Source: Traorella massiliensis (GTDB taxonomy: Bacteria > Bacillota_I > Bacilli_A > Erysipelotrichales > Erysipelotrichaceae). Taken from it: a stretch of 64,000 nt of DNA. Below the pieces are notes generated by a model. It saw only the letters and a program-made list of their open reading frames with translations, did not search any database and was not told the origin of the DNA. Location of the stretch: the NCBI RefSeq assembly GCF_900104665.1, contig NZ_LT629969.1, positions 839,716 to 903,715 of the forward strand, written 5' to 3'. Positions 55,727-64,000 of this stretch are shown here, piece after piece (the first letter of the stretch is position 1; each line of letters starts with the position of its first letter). The position numbers were made by a program, and so were the translations under genes.

Positions 55727-56953
55727 ATGATTCAGTTTTTTAAACAAAACATAGAACCTAAAAAGGGGTTAAGAATGTTTGAAATTATCTTTTCAATTTT
55801 ATTATGTATTGTTTCTATCGTTTCAATCGGATATGGGGCGATTGAAATTAATTCTCATGTTGATGAAATTCAATTTGTCCAGAGTATAGAAATGACAAGA
55901 GATACAGAACTAGAAGATTACAGTGAGGATAACACGATTTGTGATGTTACCTATAGAAATGGTGATAAGGAATTAGTTGTATCTTATACATATGAAGAAT
56001 ATGAGAAATTAGAGAGTGATACAATTACAGCATATGAATTTGAAACAGATAATGGAACAAAATTATATTTTGACCATCAAGATATTAGTGATGATGAAGT
56101 ACAGTATTCTTATCAGCAAGTAAGAGCAAATGAATTAACACAATTGTTTAATTTAGGAATTGCTTCTTTTATTTTGATGTTATCAGTTTTGATCATGATG
56201 TTATTTTCAAAACAGTTTACTACATATGAAAAATCATGGTTTATGTCAATTATGGTATTGGCAACAATTATCTCAGTTATTTTTCCAGAAGAAAGCGCCA
56301 ATGGTGTCAATGGAATTGTCATCATGCTGCTTTATCTGTTAGATACGTTCTTGAATATTCTTTGTGAGTTATTGATTTCGAAACAATCGAGATATAATTT
56401 CCTTGTTTCTGTTTTGGTAGAAATTGTAGAAATTATCTCTTGTATCGTTTTAATGTATCGATTTGCGACAATGGCAACAACCCTGTTCTTCTGGCTGCCA
56501 ATCGATATTATTAGCTTTATAAACTGGTCAAAACACAAGGATGATGAAGAAAATGAACTGACCGTGGTTCGAAAACTAAAAGGATATCAGGAAGTTTTGG
56601 TAATTCTTGGAATCATTATCTGGACATTTGTTGTTGGATATTTGATTAGTGGATTAGATATCGCAACGGATTTCTATAACAATGAATCTTTAGAAACAGC
56701 AATTATCTATATTGATGCTTGTGCATCAGCTGTAGGAATTGCAAATGGATTGTTTATTTTCTTTAGACTACGGGAACAATGGATAGCATGGTACATTTGT
56801 GCATTCCTTGAAGCAATGATAAATATTGTTTCCGGACAGTATGTTTTATTGGTTTTAAAGCTTGGCTATTTCACAAATACGACTTATGGATATATCAAGT
56901 GGACCAAGTATATTCAATCACATACAACGGAAAAACCGGCACAAATATCCTAA
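55727..56953 (+). CDS. PnuC-like nicotinamide riboside transporter with extended N-terminus
   Basis: 408 residues from ATG 55727 (AGAGGG ribosome site). One membrane helix near the start is followed by an extracellular domain of about 100 residues rich in Asp and Glu, then about nine hydrophobic segments. The C-terminal 200 residues match PnuC: WLPIDIISFINW, YIDACASAVGIANGLF and REQWIAWYICAFLEAMINIVSG, ending with YGYIKW. PnuC proteins import nicotinamide riboside. The extra N-terminal domain is unusual. Codon use resembles the core genes, so this may be host DNA beyond the island. Confidence 0.72.
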   Translation: MIQFFKQNIEPKKGLRMFEIIFSILLCIVSIVSIGYGAIEINSHVDEIQFVQSIEMTRDTELEDYSEDNTICDVTYRNGDKELVVSYTYEEYEKLESDTITAYEFETDNGTKLYFDHQDISDDEVQYSYQQVRANELTQLFNLGIASFILMLSVLIMMLFSKQFTTYEKSWFMSIMVLATIISVIFPEESANGVNGIVIMLLYLLDTFLNILCELLISKQSRYNFLVSVLVEIVEIISCIVLMYRFATMATTLFFWLPIDIISFINWSKHKDDEENELTVVRKLKGYQEVLVILGIIIWTFVVGYLISGLDIATDFYNNESLETAIIYIDACASAVGIANGLFIFFRLREQWIAWYICAFLEAMINIVSGQYVLLVLKLGYFTNTTYGYIKWTKYIQSHTTEKPAQIS

Positions 56954-57029
56954 TTAGTCTTGAGGAATAAGACTAAAATTGTTAAAATGAATATGTAAAG
57001 AAAAAATGAAAGGTTAGGAGAAAAAAATT

Positions 57030-57587
57030 ATGGCAATTTCAGCAGGTGATTTTAGAACAGGATTAACTTTAATTGTTGATGGTGATCCTTGTCAGGTATT
57101 AGATTTTCAACATGTAAAACCAGGAAAAGGTGCTGCCATCTTAAAGACAAAGATGAAAAATTTAAAGACGGGTGCAGTTCAAGAGAAAAACTTTAATGCT
57201 TCTACGAAGTTTGAACCAGCAAATATTTCCAAAAAAGCTGCTCAATATTCATATATGGCAGATTCTACTTATTATTTTATGGATATGGAAACTTATGAAA
57301 CATATGAATTGACAGAAGATCAGGTAGGGGATAACAAATATTACATCATTGAAGGGGCAGAAGTATCACTGATGTTCTTTGAAGGATTACTTTTATCCGT
57401 ATCTGTTCCAGAAAAAGTAGAATTAACGATTACACAGACAGATCCAGCAATCAAAGGCGCACCATCAAATCAGACAAAGGATGCTGTTACAGAAACTGGA
57501 TTATCTTTACGTGTTCCTCAGTTCATTGAACAGGGAGAAAAAATCGTTGTATTTACAACAGATGGTAAATATGCAGGAAGAGCTTAA
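57030..57587 (+). CDS. efp: Translation elongation factor P
   Basis: 185 residues, the standard length. The N-terminal KOW-like domain carries the tip loop HVKPGKGAAIL, with Lys at the position modified in many bacteria. Two OB domains follow and the C-terminal GLSLRVPQFIEQGEKI signature is intact. It rescues ribosomes stalled at polyproline. The ribosome site is TAGGAGA. A terminator overlaps its stop. Confidence 0.97.
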   Translation: MAISAGDFRTGLTLIVDGDPCQVLDFQHVKPGKGAAILKTKMKNLKTGAVQEKNFNASTKFEPANISKKAAQYSYMADSTYYFMDMETYETYELTEDQVGDNKYYIIEGAEVSLMFFEGLLLSVSVPEKVELTITQTDPAIKGAPSNQTKDAVTETGLSLRVPQFIEQGEKIVVFTTDGKYAGRA

Positions 57588-57600
57588 TTAAGCTCTTTTT
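57580..57600 (+). terminator. Short terminator overlapping the efp stop
   Basis: The palindrome AGAGCTTAATTAAGCTCT includes the TAA stop and is followed by TTT. Confidence 0.55.
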
Positions 57601-57606
57601 AAAATT

Positions 57607-58353
57607 ATGAACAAAGTTGTATTGATTAGCGGTGGTGCTAAAGGAATAGGGAAAGCAATTGCTTTAGAACTAGGGAAACAAGGTTATGATATCGTCATCA
57701 ATTATTTAACATCTGAATCAGAAGCTCATGCACTAAAAGATGCCATCATTAAAAATTATGGTGTGCGATGCTTGGCTATTCAGGCAGATGTTTCGAAAGA
57801 GGATGAAGTAGATAAAATGGTATCTTTGATTGAATCAGAATTAGGTGGTGTCGATATTCTGATCAATAATGCTGCCATTGACTTATCAAATTTATTTCAT
57901 TTAAAAAATGCTGATGAATTTAGAAAGACATTGGATGTAAATGTCGTAGGGGCTTTTAATTGCAGTAAAAGAGTCTATCGACATATGTTAGATCAAGAAT
58001 ATGGAAGGATCATCAATATCTCTTCAACAAACGGTATTAATACATATTATCCAATGTGTATTGATTATGATGCATCTAAGGCTGCCTTAATTTCGTTGAC
58101 GCATAATCTTGCTTTTGAATTTGCACCATATATTCATGTGAATTGTATTGCTCCAGGTTTTATTGGCACAGAAAATGAACTGGATGGATATGATGAGGAA
58201 TTTCTAAAAGAAGAAGTTGAAAAAATTATGGTCAACCGATATGGGGACCCTAAAGATGTTGCTTATTTAGTTAAGTTTCTAATAAGTGATGAAGCTGATT
58301 TTATCAATAATACAGTCATTCGAATCGATGGCGGACAAAAAGGAAGTTGTTAA
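57607..58353 (+). CDS. Short-chain dehydrogenase/reductase (FabG-like)
   Basis: 248 residues. The NAD(P) motif is SGGAKGIGKA, the NNAA motif is ILINNAAID, the catalytic Ser is in IINISSTNG, and Tyr-Lys is in DYDASKAAL. The C-terminal IRIDGGQKG is typical of 3-oxoacyl-ACP reductase-like SDRs. The substrate cannot be assigned; it is not in a fatty acid operon. It follows efp by 19 bases and is convergent with the next gene, whose 3' end it overlaps by four bases. Confidence 0.88.
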   Translation: MNKVVLISGGAKGIGKAIALELGKQGYDIVINYLTSESEAHALKDAIIKNYGVRCLAIQADVSKEDEVDKMVSLIESELGGVDILINNAAIDLSNLFHLKNADEFRKTLDVNVVGAFNCSKRVYRHMLDQEYGRIINISSTNGINTYYPMCIDYDASKAALISLTHNLAFEFAPYIHVNCIAPGFIGTENELDGYDEEFLKEEVEKIMVNRYGDPKDVAYLVKFLISDEADFINNTVIRIDGGQKGSC

Positions 58354-58365
58354 TCCAACTTCCTT
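58340..58365. terminator. Bidirectional terminator holding both stop codons in its loop
   Basis: AAGGAAGTTG (58340-58349)/CAACTTCCTT (58356-58365) with loop TTAATC. The stops of the two convergent genes both lie at 58350-58353. T-rich exits exist on both strands. Confidence 0.85.
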
Positions 58366-59609
58366 TTCATGTTAGTTAATGCAAGTAAAATAGATAGTTT
58401 TCCATATTCAAAGGTTAATCCACCTTGCATGTATAATGTATAAGGTTCAATGACAGGAGCATCAGCACTTAATTCGATGGTACTTCCTTGTGTAAAACTT
58501 CCTGCTGCCATGACTTCATCAAAAGGATAACCAGGCATAGGAGCAGGTAAAACTCGTACAAATGAATCAATAGGGCTTGTCTGTTGAATGCCTTGAGTAA
58601 AATTGACCAAATTCTCTTTCGTTTTTAATTCGATCGTTTGAATGATGTCTGTTCGTGGTTCATCATAACGAGGGGAGATGTTTGAATATCCTAATTTTTC
58701 TAATATATAAGAGGTAAACACGGCAGTTTTCAAAGCATTTTTCACAGCATTAGGAGCCATAAAGAGACCTTTGAAAAAAGAATTGTTTAAGTTGAAATTA
58801 GCTCCAAGACTTTTTCCAATTCCAGGTGCTGTTAATCGTTCAGCAACCATATGAATCAGTTCTTGATTTCCTGCGACATATCCTCCGGTAGGTGCAATTC
58901 CACCTCCAAGGTTTTTCATCAAAGAGCCAACAACGACATCTGCACCAACATGGCCTGGTTCTTTTGTTTCTACTAATTCTCCATAACAGTTATCAACCAT
59001 GATAATGACATCTTGATTCACTTCACGTATTTTAGAAATGATACGTTCAATTTTTGAAATAGAGAGTGATTTACGATGTGAATATCCTCTTGAACGTTGA
59101 ATTTCAACAAGTTTGACGTTGTTCTCTTTCAATCGTTCAATAATCTTCTCGTCATCAAAATCATCATCAACCAATTCTATTTGCTCATAGTGAACACCGT
59201 TTGCCTTTAACGATTGACTTGAATGACCAATGATACCAATCATTTCCTGCAGTGAATCATAAGGAGTCCCAGATAATGAAATTATCGTATCTCCGTGTTT
59301 TAATAATGCAGAAAGAGCTAAATAAATAGCATTTGTACCACTCATGATCTGTGGACGTACTAAAGCATCTTCACAGCCGAGTACCGTAGCAAATATTTTT
59401 TCTAATTTATCTCTTCCTTCATCATAGTTTCCATACCCATTAATATCACTAAAATCTGAATAAGAAACTCTGTTTTCTATAAAAGCAGATAAGATACGAT
59501 TGGAATTTGATAAACAAATCGTATCAATCTTTTTATAAATATCTTTTAAAACTACATCCGATTCTTCAGCTAGGGCAAGAAGTTGAGGATTGATTTGTTC
59601 GAGTATCAT
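58350..59609 (-). CDS. Methionine gamma-lyase/aluminium resistance family PLP enzyme (YnbB-like)
   Basis: 419 residues from the ATG at 59609, which has GGGAGG (plus 59617-59622) at good spacing; an upstream in-frame start would overlap it. The PLP lysine is in VVGSLMKNLGGG; RPQIMSGTNAIYLAL and NCYGELVE are further cofactor-domain motifs of the aluminium resistance family (Cys/Met metabolism fold type I). The actual reaction is not established for most members; cysteine or methionine lyase activity is possible. Monocistronic. Confidence 0.88.
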   Translation of the reverse strand: MILEQINPQLLALAEESDVVLKDIYKKIDTICLSNSNRILSAFIENRVSYSDFSDINGYGNYDEGRDKLEKIFATVLGCEDALVRPQIMSGTNAIYLALSALLKHGDTIISLSGTPYDSLQEMIGIIGHSSQSLKANGVHYEQIELVDDDFDDEKIIERLKENNVKLVEIQRSRGYSHRKSLSISKIERIISKIREVNQDVIIMVDNCYGELVETKEPGHVGADVVVGSLMKNLGGGIAPTGGYVAGNQELIHMVAERLTAPGIGKSLGANFNLNNSFFKGLFMAPNAVKNALKTAVFTSYILEKLGYSNISPRYDEPRTDIIQTIELKTKENLVNFTQGIQQTSPIDSFVRVLPAPMPGYPFDEVMAAGSFTQGSTIELSADAPVIEPYTLYMQGGLTFEYGKLSILLALTNMKRKLD

Positions 59610-59714
59610 ATAAAAACCTCCCATAAAATAATTCCTTGTATATTATACACGAATCTTGATAATTTGCATTGATATCAGTAAAGAAATAATGAAAGAATCT
59701 AAGAAAATAGCTAG

Positions 59715-59759
59715 TTAACGTTACCGTTTTTGCGATTTTGTCAAAAATGGTAACGTTAA
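59715..59759. repeat. 18-bp inverted repeat upstream of the ATPase gene
   Basis: TTAACGTTACCGTTTTTG (59715-59732) and CAAAAATGGTAACGTTAA (59742-59759) match at 17 of 18 positions with a nine-base centre. It covers the -35 region of the following promoter, so it may be an operator. Confidence 0.85.
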
Positions 59760-59771
59760 ATTCCTATGTTG

Positions 59772-59780
59772 TGCTATAAT
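59772..59780 (+). promoter_or_regulatory. Extended -10 of the ATPase gene
   Basis: TGC-TATAAT at 59772-59780, 18 bases before the ATG at 59798. The right arm of the inverted repeat lies where the -35 would be. Confidence 0.6.
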
Positions 59781-59797
59781 GATATTGGTGATACGTG

Positions 59798-61030
59798 ATG
59801 AAATTATATAAAAGAGAAAATTATTTAAAAAAGATTAGAGGTTTTTATAATGCGGATGATATCATTAAAGTAATAACAGGAGTACGCAGATGCGGAAAAT
59901 CGTCATTGATGCAAACAATTGCTGATGAAATCATATCAAAAGGGGTACCAAAAGAGAATATCATATATCTAGATTTAGACCAAAGGGAATTTAGAAAATT
60001 AAAAAATGCTGATCAGCTAGAATCACTTATTGAAAATAAAACTTCTGGTATTAAGGGCTTAAAATATCTTTTTATCGATGAAATACAGAATGTAGATAAA
60101 TTTGAAGATGTTATAAATAGTTTTAGAAATGATGGCGATTATTCAATATTTATAACCGGTTCTAATTCTTATTTATTAAGTGGTGAGTTAATGACAAAAT
60201 TAACGGGAAGGTATATTGAATTTGAAATATTTACGTTAAGTTTTGAAGAGTATGAAAATATGAAAAAATTCTATAATAAGACAATTCACACGAACCCTTT
60301 AGAAGAACTCAACTCATATATTATGGAAGGCGGCTTTCCACGTGCAATACAATTCGATAATTTAGGTGATAAAAGAACATATACTCAAAGTGTTATAAAG
60401 GAAATATTTGAAAAGGATATACTTAAAAGAATTAAAATTAGAGATAGAAATCACTTCGAAATTGTTAAGAATTTTGTGATTAATAATTTTGGATCATTCA
60501 TGAGTATAAATAGTATTTTAAGTGCTTTAAGAAAAAATGGTATTTTAATTAGCAAGACAACACTTTCTAAATATATTCAAGCTTTACTAGATGCCAAGAT
60601 CATATATGAGTGTTCCAGATATGATATGAAATCAAAAAAAGCTATAAAAGGTGAAAAGAAATATTATATAGCAGATTTAAGTTTTTATTATGCATTGAAT
60701 ACGGATAATCAGATGAATTATGGCCCTTGTTTAGAAAATATTGTATATATCTATGCAAGAAGTCATGATTATTCTATAAGTGTGGGAAGAATTGGTAAGT
60801 TGGAATGCGATTTTATATTACGTGATAGAGAATTAAATTATTCTTATCTCCAGGTATCCTATACAATAATGTTAAGTAAAGATACCGAAGATAGAGAATA
60901 TAGACCGTTGGAACAAATCAGAGATAATTATCCAAAATATGTAGCGACGACAGATTATTTATTACAGAAAAGAAATGGAATCAAACATATCAATATCATA
61001 GATTTCATGAAAAACAACGAACAATTTTAA
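59798..61030 (+). CDS. AAA+ ATPase with DUF4143 domain
   Basis: 410 residues. Walker A is GVRRCGKSS (K34), Walker B is YLFIDEIQN, and sensor 1 is IFITGSNSYLLSG. The C-terminal DUF4143 region carries YIADLSFYYALN and later VGRIGKLECDFILRD, which has a nuclease-like D/E pattern often seen at the end of this family. Such ATPases are common single genes of uncertain role in gut Firmicutes. The ATG at 59798 is preferred to the adjacent GTG. Probably monocistronic. Confidence 0.88.
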   Translation: MKLYKRENYLKKIRGFYNADDIIKVITGVRRCGKSSLMQTIADEIISKGVPKENIIYLDLDQREFRKLKNADQLESLIENKTSGIKGLKYLFIDEIQNVDKFEDVINSFRNDGDYSIFITGSNSYLLSGELMTKLTGRYIEFEIFTLSFEEYENMKKFYNKTIHTNPLEELNSYIMEGGFPRAIQFDNLGDKRTYTQSVIKEIFEKDILKRIKIRDRNHFEIVKNFVINNFGSFMSINSILSALRKNGILISKTTLSKYIQALLDAKIIYECSRYDMKSKKAIKGEKKYYIADLSFYYALNTDNQMNYGPCLENIVYIYARSHDYSISVGRIGKLECDFILRDRELNYSYLQVSYTIMLSKDTEDREYRPLEQIRDNYPKYVATTDYLLQKRNGIKHINIIDFMKNNEQF

Positions 61031-61423
61031 ATGATATATTATTAAAAAAGTAATAAAAATATTGGGGTGTATCAAATAAGATTCATACACCTAAAATAAC
61101 TCAGAAACCATCTCTTATTTAAACAATAATTGTTTTTTATATTAAAATATTCGCTCTTTTCAAACAAATCGCTGATATATACATAAGTAAGGAAATTTAG
61201 ATTTCTTTTGTCTTTATGAGAAAGTAAAGAATATTCATTATTTAGCAAATCACAATGAATATTTTAAGTTTATGGTAAATATTAACGCAAAAGCTTTGGC
61301 ATATAATGATCAACAGTATTCTTGAAAAGAACGAAAATATTAAGAAAAAAATGAGTTAAGCTTAGAATCTAAAAATAGACAAAATAATGTAAATAAAACA
61401 ATGTATTATTGTTATGTGTATTA
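61031..61423. other. Gene-free AT-rich stretch
   Basis: No credible gene. A seven-base inverted repeat GGTGTAT/ATACACC (61066-61091) follows the ATPase gene and may be a weak terminator, though no T-run is seen on the plus strand. Confidence 0.4.
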
Positions 61424-61451
61424 TTGACAATTAATTTAGCTAGTTTATAAT
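61424..61451 (+). promoter_or_regulatory. Promoter of the leader peptide and secreted glycosidase-like gene
   Basis: TTGACA (61424-61429), 16-base spacer, TATAAT (61446-61451); both hexamers are consensus. Confidence 0.85.
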
Positions 61452-61477
61452 GAAATTAACAAGAGGAGGACAGACCA

Positions 61478-61531
61478 ATGGACAGGAAGGCTATATTAAG
61501 TAGAATTCTTAATATTTTTCATTGTTTTTGA
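61478..61531 (+). CDS. Putative 17-residue leader peptide
   Basis: MDRKAILSRILNIFHCF, preceded by a near-perfect AAGAGGAGG ribosome site at good spacing and 27 bases after the promoter. Its stop lies inside a hairpin region (61499-61550). Nothing links it by sequence to a known leader. The strong signals suggest that it is translated and could control the downstream gene by attenuation. Confidence 0.5.
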   Translation: MDRKAILSRILNIFHCF

Positions 61532-61550
61532 TTAAGTAAACTATTCTACT
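61499..61550 (+). promoter_or_regulatory. Hairpin in the leader of the secreted protein gene
   Basis: AGTAGAAT (61499-61506) pairs with ATTCTACT (61543-61550), and inside it CTTAAT (61508-61513) with ATTAAG (61531-61536). Translation of the leader peptide would open its 5' arm. Confidence 0.5.
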
Positions 61551-61621
61551 TATATTTTATGTACTAAGCATTATTCAGCAAATATAATTGAAACAATGAG
61601 AAAGGAAATAAACGGACGTTT

Positions 61622-64000
61622 ATGTATAAAAGTATGAAAAAATGTATTTCATTTCTCATATGTATGTTTTTGGCAGTTGTAACAACATTGGTTAATTTAC
61701 CATTAAATATTCAAGCTGAACAATTATTAACTTATGTTATAGATGATTCAGATATTGGCAATGAATTATATCAAGTTCAGTATAATGGAGTTTGGGATAG
61801 TGGACCTAATTCTGCATGCTATAAAGAAACAGAACATTGGACAACGCCAAATATGTCTGATTGGACAAATGAATCATTATTACCAAGTTATACTATCAGA
61901 TTTAAAGGTGAAAGAATTGAGCTTTATGGGCAAAAGCAGCCTAATTTAGGAATTTATGAAGTTTCTATAGATGGAGAATTTAAAGGGCTTATTGATGCAC
62001 ACCAGGAAGCTTATGAAAATCAAAAATTATTATTTGAGTCTGATCCATTAGCTGATGGAGAACACGTTATAACGGTAAAAATGACACATACAAAAAATGA
62101 AGCTTCAAATGCTTATGACGGACATTTTGATTTTGCAAAAGTATATGTTCAAGGTGAAACACCAAAAAATGTTACGATTGCAGAAGGAGATACATCTATA
62201 GAAATAGAGGATCAAATACAATTAACATTAAAAGTCGATCCTGAAGATGCAATCGTTAATTCAGATATTTTATGGAGTTCAAGTAATCCTAAAATTGCAA
62301 GTGTTGATCAGAATGGCACTGTTACGGCTCACAAAGTTGGAAAAACCAGAATAACTGTAACTCTCGATAATTATCAACTAACTTCAGAAATAATTTTAGA
62401 AGTTTTACCAAAACATAATGCAGCATATTCTAAAATTTTAGATGATATGGATGAAAAATTTCAATATGTAGGAAGTTGGGGTGTTGATGAAAACTTTGAT
62501 TTATTCTATAGTGGTACAAATCACTGGACAACGACACCCAATGACTATGCAATATTGAATTTTGAAGGAACGGGTGTTGAATTATATGGAAGAGTTCAGC
62601 CAGGATTAGGAATATTTGATATTTATATAGATGATGTTTTTATTACTAGCATCGATGGTTATTCTCCAGATATGATTTATCACTATAAATTTTTTGAAAA
62701 ATATGATCTTGAAGATGGAAAGCATTTACTAAAGATTATCAACACAGAAAATAAAAATCCAAGTTCTGGAGGAACTCAATGTTCAATTGATTTTGCAAAG
62801 ATATATCACAATACGATAACCCCGGCTGCGGATTTTGAAATAGGTTTTGATACAATGCAATTACAATTAGGAGATCGATTGATTATTGATCCTATACTAG
62901 AGCCTGTTGACTCTAATGAAGAAGTTATTTGGAAGAGCACATCCCCAGAAATTGTATCTATTGATGCATATGGTGAAGTTACTGCAAATTCTTTGGGTAC
63001 TGCGACTATTATTGGAACAATCCAAAATGGGATTTCTCATGAAATAAATGTTACAGTTGTCGAAGAAAGCAATCTGTATGCAATGTTTGGTAATTCAAAT
63101 ATACATTATCTTCAAAAGGATTATGATGAAATAGTAAATAAATATAGAACCGAATTCAACTTGTATAATTCTGATTTTGGATGGAAAAATGATCAAATAA
63201 ATGCATTAATTGTTTTATTTACGAAACAATCAGAAATTAATCATGTTGAAGTTAAAGCTACAGACTTTAAGAATGAAAATGGATCGATTATCTCCAATGA
63301 ACAGATTCAATTAAATTTTTTAAGGGAAAATTCGGTTGCAATAGGACAAGCAAGTCCGTTTAATATTCATTATGATATTCCAGATATTTTATCAGATGAT
63401 ACAAGCATCAATTTAGAAAAAGAAAGAGTTCGATCTGTCTGGATGAAAGTTATGATTCCAGAAAATGCAGACCCTGGATATTATACAGGAAATATTCAGA
63501 TAACTTCTGATGATGCCTCTGTTTTATTACCTTATTCATTTGAGGTGATAAATTTGACACAACCATCCGTAGATGATTATCAAGGAAATTTAGAATTGTG
63601 GCAGTATCCAAATTCTGTAGCAAAATATTACAATATCGATGATTCAGAATTATATGGAGAGAAACATTTAGAATTATTATCTCAAAATATAAAAGAATAC
63701 CGTTCAGCTGGAGGAAACACAATTACAGCTTCTATTACGGAGTATCCATGGGGTAAGGGACCACGCCCATATCTGTATCCATCAGAAGTAAAATGGATAC
63801 AAAATGAAGATGGAACATTTAGTTTTGATTTTACTCACTTTGATAAGTGGGTTGAATTAAATATTTCATTGGGAGTAGATCAGCGAATTAAATGTTTCAG
63901 TATGTCTCCATATCATGAAATGGTTTACAGAGATGCTCTGACGGGTGAAGAAATATATGAAAGTTTGGAAGTTGGTTCAGAACGATGGAAAGAAGTTTGG
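61622..64000 (+). CDS. Large secreted multidomain glycosidase-like protein (DUF4091), 5' part
   Basis: 793 codons without a stop, running off the right edge. A signal peptide covers residues 1-32 (KKCISFLICMFLAVVTT, cut near IQAEQ). Two copies of a carbohydrate-binding-like module follow (IELYGQKQPNLGIYEVSIDG and VELYGRVQPGLGIFDIYIDD), each trailed by a Big_2 Ig-like domain (WSSSNPKIASVDQNGTV and WKSTSPEIVSIDAYGEV). From about residue 600 it resembles DUF4091 glycoside-hydrolase-like proteins (VWMKVMIPENADPGYYTGNI, LELWQYPNSVAKYYNI, CFSMSPYHEMVYR). A role in breaking down host or dietary glycans outside the cell is likely. The ribosome site is weak; ATG 61634 is an alternative start. Confidence 0.85.
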   Translation, partial: MYKSMKKCISFLICMFLAVVTTLVNLPLNIQAEQLLTYVIDDSDIGNELYQVQYNGVWDSGPNSACYKETEHWTTPNMSDWTNESLLPSYTIRFKGERIELYGQKQPNLGIYEVSIDGEFKGLIDAHQEAYENQKLLFESDPLADGEHVITVKMTHTKNEASNAYDGHFDFAKVYVQGETPKNVTIAEGDTSIEIEDQIQLTLKVDPEDAIVNSDILWSSSNPKIASVDQNGTVTAHKVGKTRITVTLDNYQLTSEIILEVLPKHNAAYSKILDDMDEKFQYVGSWGVDENFDLFYSGTNHWTTTPNDYAILNFEGTGVELYGRVQPGLGIFDIYIDDVFITSIDGYSPDMIYHYKFFEKYDLEDGKHLLKIINTENKNPSSGGTQCSIDFAKIYHNTITPAADFEIGFDTMQLQLGDRLIIDPILEPVDSNEEVIWKSTSPEIVSIDAYGEVTANSLGTATIIGTIQNGISHEINVTVVEESNLYAMFGNSNIHYLQKDYDEIVNKYRTEFNLYNSDFGWKNDQINALIVLFTKQSEINHVEVKATDFKNENGSIISNEQIQLNFLRENSVAIGQASPFNIHYDIPDILSDDTSINLEKERVRSVWMKVMIPENADPGYYTGNIQITSDDASVLLPYSFEVINLTQPSVDDYQGNLELWQYPNSVAKYYNIDDSELYGEKHLELLSQNIKEYRSAGGNTITASITEYPWGKGPRPYLYPSEVKWIQNEDGTFSFDFTHFDKWVELNISLGVDQRIKCFSMSPYHEMVYRDALTGEEIYESLEVGSERWKEVW

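Noticed and set aside
61743-61949. A 68-codon plus-strand frame inside the secreted glycosidase-like gene
   Set aside because: It is out of frame with an unbroken 793-codon frame that encodes a signal peptide and recognisable domains.
63450-63722. A 90-codon minus-strand frame near the right edge
   Set aside because: It is antisense to the DUF4091 region of the secreted protein, with no ribosome site.

Overview
The window looks like chromosomal DNA of a low-GC Gram-positive gut bacterium, most probably an Erysipelotrichia-like Firmicute. The inference rests on the ezrA-iscS-thiI gene order followed by a possible spore-protein gene, a complete bacterial V-type ATPase operon, CIRCE control of groESL, a guanine riboswitch ahead of the purine operon, a class B sortase, and low-GC codon use. 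The species cannot be named from the sequence alone.

Layout. 1-3.8 kb: the tail of ezrA, a cysteine desulfurase, thiI, a small Asn/Gln-rich protein and an RluA-type pseudouridine synthase. 3.8-12.3 kb: a nine-gene V-type ATPase operon (peripheral stalk, C, I, K, F, E, A, B, D) with its own promoter. 12.3-14.1 kb: a tnpB-only insertion element whose C-terminus is frameshifted. 14.2-16.3 kb: groES-groEL on the minus strand, with a consensus promoter bracketed by two CIRCE operators. 16.5-17.2 kb: seven tRNA genes. 17.5-28.4 kb: guanine riboswitch, terminator and purE-L-C-F-M-N-H-D, which supplies most of the IMP pathway. 28.4-35.7 kb: sortase B, an active-site-less rhodanese membrane protein, an IS copy inserted between a promoter and its gene, cold-shock protein, CBS protein, acetyltransferase and guaA.

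The 3' end of guaA carries an 11-bp sequence that recurs at about 38.9 kb and 53.06 kb. This is the pattern left by islands integrated into guaA. Between these sites lies accessory DNA: a membrane-anchored PIN protein divergent from a large HTH protein; a second, nearly identical IS copy; two broken Cro-like regulators; a Sau3AI-like restriction-modification system with a Vsr repair nuclease; a DUF4365 nuclease-like protein with two unknown partners; and a Gabija-like OLD nuclease/UvrD helicase pair. Just beyond the last repeat is a MazG plus DUF2075 pair whose helicase gene is split at an A8 tract. No integrase gene is visible.

55.7-64 kb returns to more ordinary content: a PnuC-like transporter, efp, an SDR reductase convergent with an aluminium-resistance/methionine gamma-lyase-family gene, a DUF4143-type ATPase behind a long inverted repeat, and the start of a very large secreted glycosidase-like protein preceded by a short leader peptide and running off the right edge.

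The best candidates for something undescribed are the PIN/HTH divergent pair, the DUF4365-centred three-gene cluster, and the stacked guaA attachment sites around the defence genes. Several accessory genes carry a single inactivating lesion, which suggests partial decay or phase-variable silencing.
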